DNA of 64,000 nt. Origin: Gyromitra esculenta. Its lineage: Eukaryota; Ascomycota; Pezizomycetes; Pezizales; Discinaceae. The stretch covers positions 496,001 to 560,000 of the forward strand of contig JBCAML010000008.1 in the NCBI GenBank assembly GCA_038503075.1, read 5' to 3'. The position numbers and the translations under genes are program-made. A model generated the notes under the pieces. That model did no database searches. It was not told the DNA's origin and was given only the letters and a program-made list of their open reading frames with translations. The number at the start of each line of letters is the position of its first letter. The stretch's first letter is position 1. Shown piece after piece: positions 59,476 to 64,000 of the stretch.

Positions 59476-60624
59476 TTTCGAAATCTATTGAATCCCCCTC
59501 TCTCTTCTTCTTGTTCTTCTTCTTGTACTTCCTGCCTGATGTTTCGCGTCTAGTACGTGGATGCGCACAGTAAGGGTTCTCTGGAGTTGTCTTTTTTTTT
59601 TTTTCGCCCGCGAGACGAATGCTTCAAACCCGCCTTGATTTACCGACCGGCCTCTTTGACGGGGAAATTTTCAAGGAGGGGAGGAAAAAATCGGATAGCA
59701 ATCGATATAAGTATGGGAAATGCGTAGTTCAGGCACGGCAAACGGCGAACTTGCAGCTGAAACGGAAGAACTACTGGACACGGGAGAGTGTGGATGGTAG
59801 CGGACAAGTTACAGAACAAGGAAAAATCAGGGCAGGCAAGATCAAGCGTGATGGGATGGGGGCAAGATAGAAATCCGATGATGTCGAGCAGCAGAATACG
59901 TATTAGGTTGGAATAGAGTAGAGGGATGCCGGTCCTGTGCGATAACACTGTAAGTGTGGTAAGTATGTATGCCATGCAGGTGTGAAAATAAAGTATGTAT
60001 GGGCGATGGATAGATATACTGGGTCGAAAGAAGGGAGGAAAGAACTAGCCAGTATCAAGTAAGGATGAAGGAAGGGGGGGGGTGTAGGTAAGTATGTAGA
60101 TAAAAGTGACGATAGAAGGGAATGATGCAGAGGGGGGGAGGGGGGAAGAGAGACCGAATGGATATATGCAAAAGAGTAACATACCAGTCCTGGTACCAGA
60201 GAGTACGAGCGTACAGGGTACAGTATGGGGCGAGAGAGGGTTGCAGAGGGATATGTGGAAGGGACTTGTTCGTTCGTCTGTCTAGCTGTCCGTCAGTCAC
60301 TCTGGAGCCTGTCTCGGTCGGAGACGGCTGGATTGGACTGGACGAGACAATGGGAGAGGGTGGTGTGGCGGAGAAACTTGCTGCTGCTCGGCCGGAGCTG
60401 GTGGGGGGTGGGGGACGGGGACGGGGAAGGGACGGAGAGAATAATAAATCCCAAGGGAAGGGAAGGGGAGGGAAGGGAGGGAAGGCACGCAACAAAGAAG
60501 GGACGGGATGTTCGCTGGGGACTCGGATTCTGGGGAAGTGCACGAGAGAAAGAGAGGGAGCTGTTCGCTCGATCTTCAACGCGAACCTAGGTAGACGACT
60601 CGACCCCCAGCGAAGGGAAGCAGT

Positions 60625-60655
60625 AGCACGCAGCACGCAGCACGCAGCACGCAGC
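60625..60655. repeat. agcacgc tandem repeat
   Basis: Four direct 7-bp units plus a partial fifth, in a G/C-rich stretch upstream of the RhoGAP gene. Confidence 0.85.
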
Positions 60656-61063
60656 GGTACTCTGCTCTAGTGGTAGCGGTAGCACGCACCACTCAGGCCA
60701 GGGCTGAACGCACGAGAGAGGAGAAACGACCCAAGCAAGACTCGCTCTTTTTTTGTGGGGCTAGGCTGGGGAGGCGCATCAAGATCCTGACGCCCAACCG
60801 ACACCCTGACTGGCTGATTGGGAGGCACGGGCTCGCTGACTGATGTGACCGACAGTTTGTGCGACAAAGAAAACAAAGTAAGAGTGAATGGGCCCTGGCG
60901 GCGAGAGTGGTTCTCCGATGCGTGTGGAGACGGGGAGGTCGATGATCTGGATGATCGGGCTCCAGACAGGGAAGGGAGAGACACAGCAGAAAAAACCTGC
61001 CCGAGCGTCTGGCCGTGGTTGGTGTCGAGTTTCGTGTCTGCGTGCATGTGTAGGTACCACATG

Positions 61064-61304
61064 TACTACGGGTGCCAGGATAAGTCTGTCATCAGGTGGC
61101 GATGTAGCCCTTCTCTTGAGGGCCTAAGCTTGCCTGAATATCCAGATTTTACCAACCAACACAGACTGATATCTAGTGCATAGCATACTTCACTTATTAG
61201 AAGGCCTTATCAGGGCTCGCTGAGAGTTGTGAATTGAGAGGAAAGGTTGTTTTCTCTTACTCGCACCGCCACCTGGTGACAGACTTATCTCGACACCCGC
61301 AGTA
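61064..61304. mobile_element. MITE-like element with 38-bp terminal inverted repeats
   Basis: 61064-61101 and 61267-61304 are inverted repeats, 33 of 38 positions matching, all five differences transitions. Both outer ends are TA, then CTACGGGTG on the left and CACCCGCAG on the right, as expected for a TA-target Tc1/mariner-type MITE of about 237 bp. No ORF inside. Confidence 0.7.
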
Positions 61305-61755
61305 CTGCTTGCTCACTCTCGAATGTTACATCCAGGGGCTGCCCTTGCCAAGCGGCTCTACTCTCGATAATAATAGGAACCTCGTCTATTTTGGATTTGG
61401 TGCGTTCTTCTAGATGCGGGAGAATTAGCAGTCAATACGGCAATTCCTTTACCCTACATGGGAAGGGCTCCTGCGAGCAAATCTCACCGATAAACTCCAT
61501 GTCGCTGCAATGATTGCTTGCTAGGCAGCGGTGTCTATTCCCTCTAGAAAAACAAAGCAGGGTAAGTCGCACCAACATCGTAATCTGATCTTCGTCACAA
61601 TCGGTTTCCAAGGTTTCTTCCAGAACAGAAAAAACCTCCCCCATAATACCGCAAGGAAAATCATTCCCAGTTTTCGGTGTCTCATTCTCTTTCCCCACTG
61701 TCACTCGCCATCCCCACCACTACTTTACGGCTATAGACCTCAGTTGTTCCTTGCA

Positions 61756-62561
61756 ATGGATTCGTGAGTAATTTTTTATTCCTCATTACTTTGCCTCCCC
61801 ATTGCTTTCGCCTCCGCCGCAATTCCCTCTCTGGATCATGTCATACCCTTGGGTCTCGGGGCCTTCTCGTTAACAGGTAGCTCTTGCCGCCACAGCCTCT
61901 CCGCCTCCGAACAACGCGAGTTCCAAAATGTTATCGAAAGACGACAGATGAAAGACTTCATGCAGGTATGCCTAGCGAGTTCACGATAGCAATATAACAG
62001 ATACCTGCCCCTCTCCTCCGTCATCACTATAATTAGGTCCTCCACCACCAACCACTACTGCCTACCCTGCCTACCCACTACCCACTACCCACTACCACCA
62101 TCTCCACGCGTGACCTTGGCGCTCCCGTTCGGATCAAATTCCCCCAGGACATTTACAGGAAGATGTCTTGCTAACCGTCTTGCTATTTTGTTATGTTTCG
62201 TTTCGTTTCTTTATATAGATGTACTCGAAGCTTGTTCAAAGGTTTTTCTCTCTCTCTCACTTCCTTCTCTTCCCACCCTTGTTTCCAATACAACGGGCAC
62301 CCCACCTGCAGCGCCGCGGTTGTTTGTTTGTTCGTGCACCAAAATAGTATCTGACTGCTGGGGTGGGTGGGTGCCAATCATAGATGTTTCGATGACTGTA
62401 TCAACGACTTCACCTCGAAGGCTGTTTCTACTAAGGAAGAAACGTGCGTCAGCCGATGCGTCGACAAGTTCATCAAGGCCAGCGAGAGAACAGGCCAACG
62501 TTTCGCCGAGCACAACCAGGCAATGGCGCAGGGTGGTGGAGCCGGTATTGGTGGGAGGTAG
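61756..62561 (+). CDS. tim9: small Tim chaperone Tim9
   Basis: Intermembrane-space chaperone that, with Tim10, ferries hydrophobic precursors to TIM22 and SAM. Four exons: 61756-61763, 61896-61965, 62219-62241, 62384-62561, 279 nt, 92 aa. The twin CX3C motifs CFDDC and CVSRC stand 16 residues apart, which with their disulphides define the family. [20 protein letters not shown] and [11 protein letters not shown] are typical of Tim9 rather than Tim10. It ends in a Gly-rich tail GGGAGIGGR. All introns are GT-AG; the first coding exon has only 8 nt, and intron 2 (253 nt) contains a cccacta tandem repeat. ATG 61756 is the only start consistent with the spliced frame. Confidence 0.93.
62079..62098. 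repeat. cccacta tandem repeat in TIM9 intron 2
   Basis: About three 7-bp units in a C/A-rich stretch inside the intron. Confidence 0.75.
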
Positions 62562-64000
62562 AATTGAAAATGCAGCGGGAAAAGGGTTAGGGCGGGGGGG
62601 GCGGGGAGGGAGCATACAAACATATCGTCATTTTTTCTCTCTTTCTATCTGTCTGTCAAGCAAACGTATCAACTGGTTGATGGATGGGCTTTCTGGCGAC
62701 CACGAATAGGGGAGTTATGCACAAGTGCCAATATGGTCTTGAAAGAGGCTGAGGATGAGGCAAATCGGAGCGTGGCCGACGGAGGCATGAAGGTAACAGT
62801 GACATGAAAAAAGATGGGGATCTAAATTTACGATCATGCCATTTGGCTAAGCGGCATCTTGAGAAACAAACCGAAGAGAAACCAGACACTCAGTGATCAT
62901 GATTCATTATTTACCACAAGCATGACGACGAGTCCAGAGTGACCAGTCGCAGAATCGAAAATAAGATTCGCTACATGTACCATGACGCAGTTGAGGGAGA
63001 CAGACGAAAGAGGCTGGCAGGCAGGCAGGCGGCTGTCCAGTCCAGAGTACCCAACTCACGAATTCCCTCCGTTCCCATCACGGCAGCAGCAGCAGCAGAG
63101 CACATACGACGAAATATGATTCCCAGAGCTCTGGCTCCATACACGTAGCCCCAGCACGTGCTACGGTACCGGGTCCATGTTTCTACTGGCCACGGTATCC
63201 TCTGTATCATTTTTTCCCTCTCACTCAAACACAAACCCAATCACACCCAATAACCGTCCCCCCAACCAAATCCCACCACCCCCAGAAATAAATCGTTCCC
63301 CTCTTGAGGGACCCCTGGGTGAAATCGTGCCTTGCCAATGTCCGTGGTATTGGATCTGACGACGCAATGGAGCTGTCGAAAAGAAAAAACCCCCCAGGTG
63401 AATGACATGGTACGTCGGTGCAAAGCTTGTCAGGGTGCTATTGGCCCAGAGCTCCGATAGAGCTACATCTATGCAGGGTCCATTCAGAACACAAAACATG
63501 GTGCGATTCGATTCCCTACATTAGAAGCAGGTACCGTGCAACAAAGAGCTGTCAAACTCCTATAGGGAGATTCAAGATCATCTCGATCCCACCGCAACAG
63601 TGGTAAGTAAGTACATATTGAACAAAACTATGATTTCAATTCATCTCCACCGATAAACCCCCCCCCCCGCGTTCGGCGCAGCAACAACCAACAATAACAA
63701 CAACGTAACAAGGTGGTAGAAGAGGGGAGGTGATAGCCGCCCGTCCAACCTCGAACAGCACTCCGATAAACGTGCCAGTTCTCCCCTCCAAAATCTCACC
63801 GCAGCTTATCGTAGCTATCTTTTTTTTCACCCTTTCCCACCCTACCCTACGAGCCTGTTTACGTCCCGCCTACCCCGCAAATAAAATTCCGGATCCTTCC
63901 TCACTACTTTTTAAACGACAAAGTACTTCCGTTTGTTTTTAGTTCTTTTATTGTGTTTCCTTTTGCAGCGTGTTTCTTTTCTTCTCGTTTCTAGCAGCAC
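62562..64000. other. intergenic to window end
   Basis: TIM9 3' UTR, then no gene that I can support. The C/T-rich sequence near 63650-64000 would suit the promoter or leader of a + strand gene starting beyond the window. Confidence 0.45.

Larger units (their letters stand above)
59476..61755. promoter_or_regulatory. divergent upstream region RhoGAP / TIM9
   Basis: 2.3 kb between two start codons facing away from each other. It contains purine-rich + strand sequence (60050-60600), a 7-bp tandem repeat and a MITE-like element. Several 100-190-codon frames here are low-complexity and unsupported. Confidence 0.5.

Noticed and set aside
60055..60670. Long frames on both strands upstream of the RhoGAP gene
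   Set aside because: Low-complexity purine or pyrimidine sequence with overlapping frames on both strands and no conserved motif.

Overview
The window looks like nuclear DNA of a filamentous ascomycete (Pezizomycotina). Genes are split by short GT-AG introns, mostly about 50-140 nt, and the gene set is fungal: a paxillin-like LIM protein, Ypt7, the Sim4-complex subunit Fta4, a SIKE/STRIPAK-type coiled-coil protein, a Prm10/ThrE membrane protein, Arf6, glycyl-tRNA synthetase, a Sac7-type RhoGAP and Tim9. The small GTPase genes are intron-rich (6 introns in ypt7, 7 in arf6). Gene density is low, and there are a Tad-like LINE and chromodomain Ty3/gypsy elements. This would fit an early-diverging lineage such as Pezizomycetes, but that placement is inference and the species cannot be named from the sequence.

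Layout. 1-1678: 3' part of a LIM-domain gene (+). 1679-4756: gene-poor, with a degenerate inverted repeat. 4757-5863: ypt7 (-), divergent from fta4 (+, 6520-7490). 8545-9796: SIKE-like gene (+). 12233-13912: glutamine-rich protein (+) behind a long pyrimidine-rich leader. 13913-22265: about 8 kb without a supportable gene. 22266-24973: Prm10/ThrE family (+). 26913-28101: arf6 (-). 28102-31004: gene-poor. 31005-50798: a three-layer nest of retrotransposons. 51319-51418: tRNA-Leu(AAG) with an intron (-). 52057-54502: GRS1 (-). 55491-59475: RhoGAP (-). 61756-62561: TIM9 (+). The remainder is intergenic.

The transposon nest is the centrepiece. A full-length LINE (31019-50784; 14-bp target duplication; (TAC)n tail) has two ORFs that overlap as TAATG. 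Inside its ORF2 sits gypsy element A (+, 36957-48937; 5-bp duplication gtaag; 411-bp LTRs differing at 2 positions). Inside A's 3' LTR sits gypsy element B (-, 42560-48720; 5-bp duplication aacgt; two 416-bp LTRs with no difference seen). Removing B and A in turn restores A's LTR and the LINE reading frame exactly, so the order LINE, then A, then B is secure.

A and B are related but clearly diverged. Both keep: (i) TTTCACGGAT at the LTR start instead of TG; (ii) a TATA box 52-53 nt upstream of AAGCAACGT, whose exact complement ACGTTGCTT lies 2 nt after the 5' LTR, which predicts Tf1-type self-primed reverse transcription; (iii) a gag-pol junction with the slippery heptamer TTTAAAC directly followed by the gag TAG, a 6-nt spacer and an 8-bp stem in which two base pairs covary between A and B. 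The third feature predicts programmed -1 frameshifting. All three elements now carry nonsense or frameshift lesions, so none of the copies here looks autonomous.

Limits: everything was read by eye. Splice sites were chosen by consensus, reading frame and family knowledge. No homology search or folding program was run.
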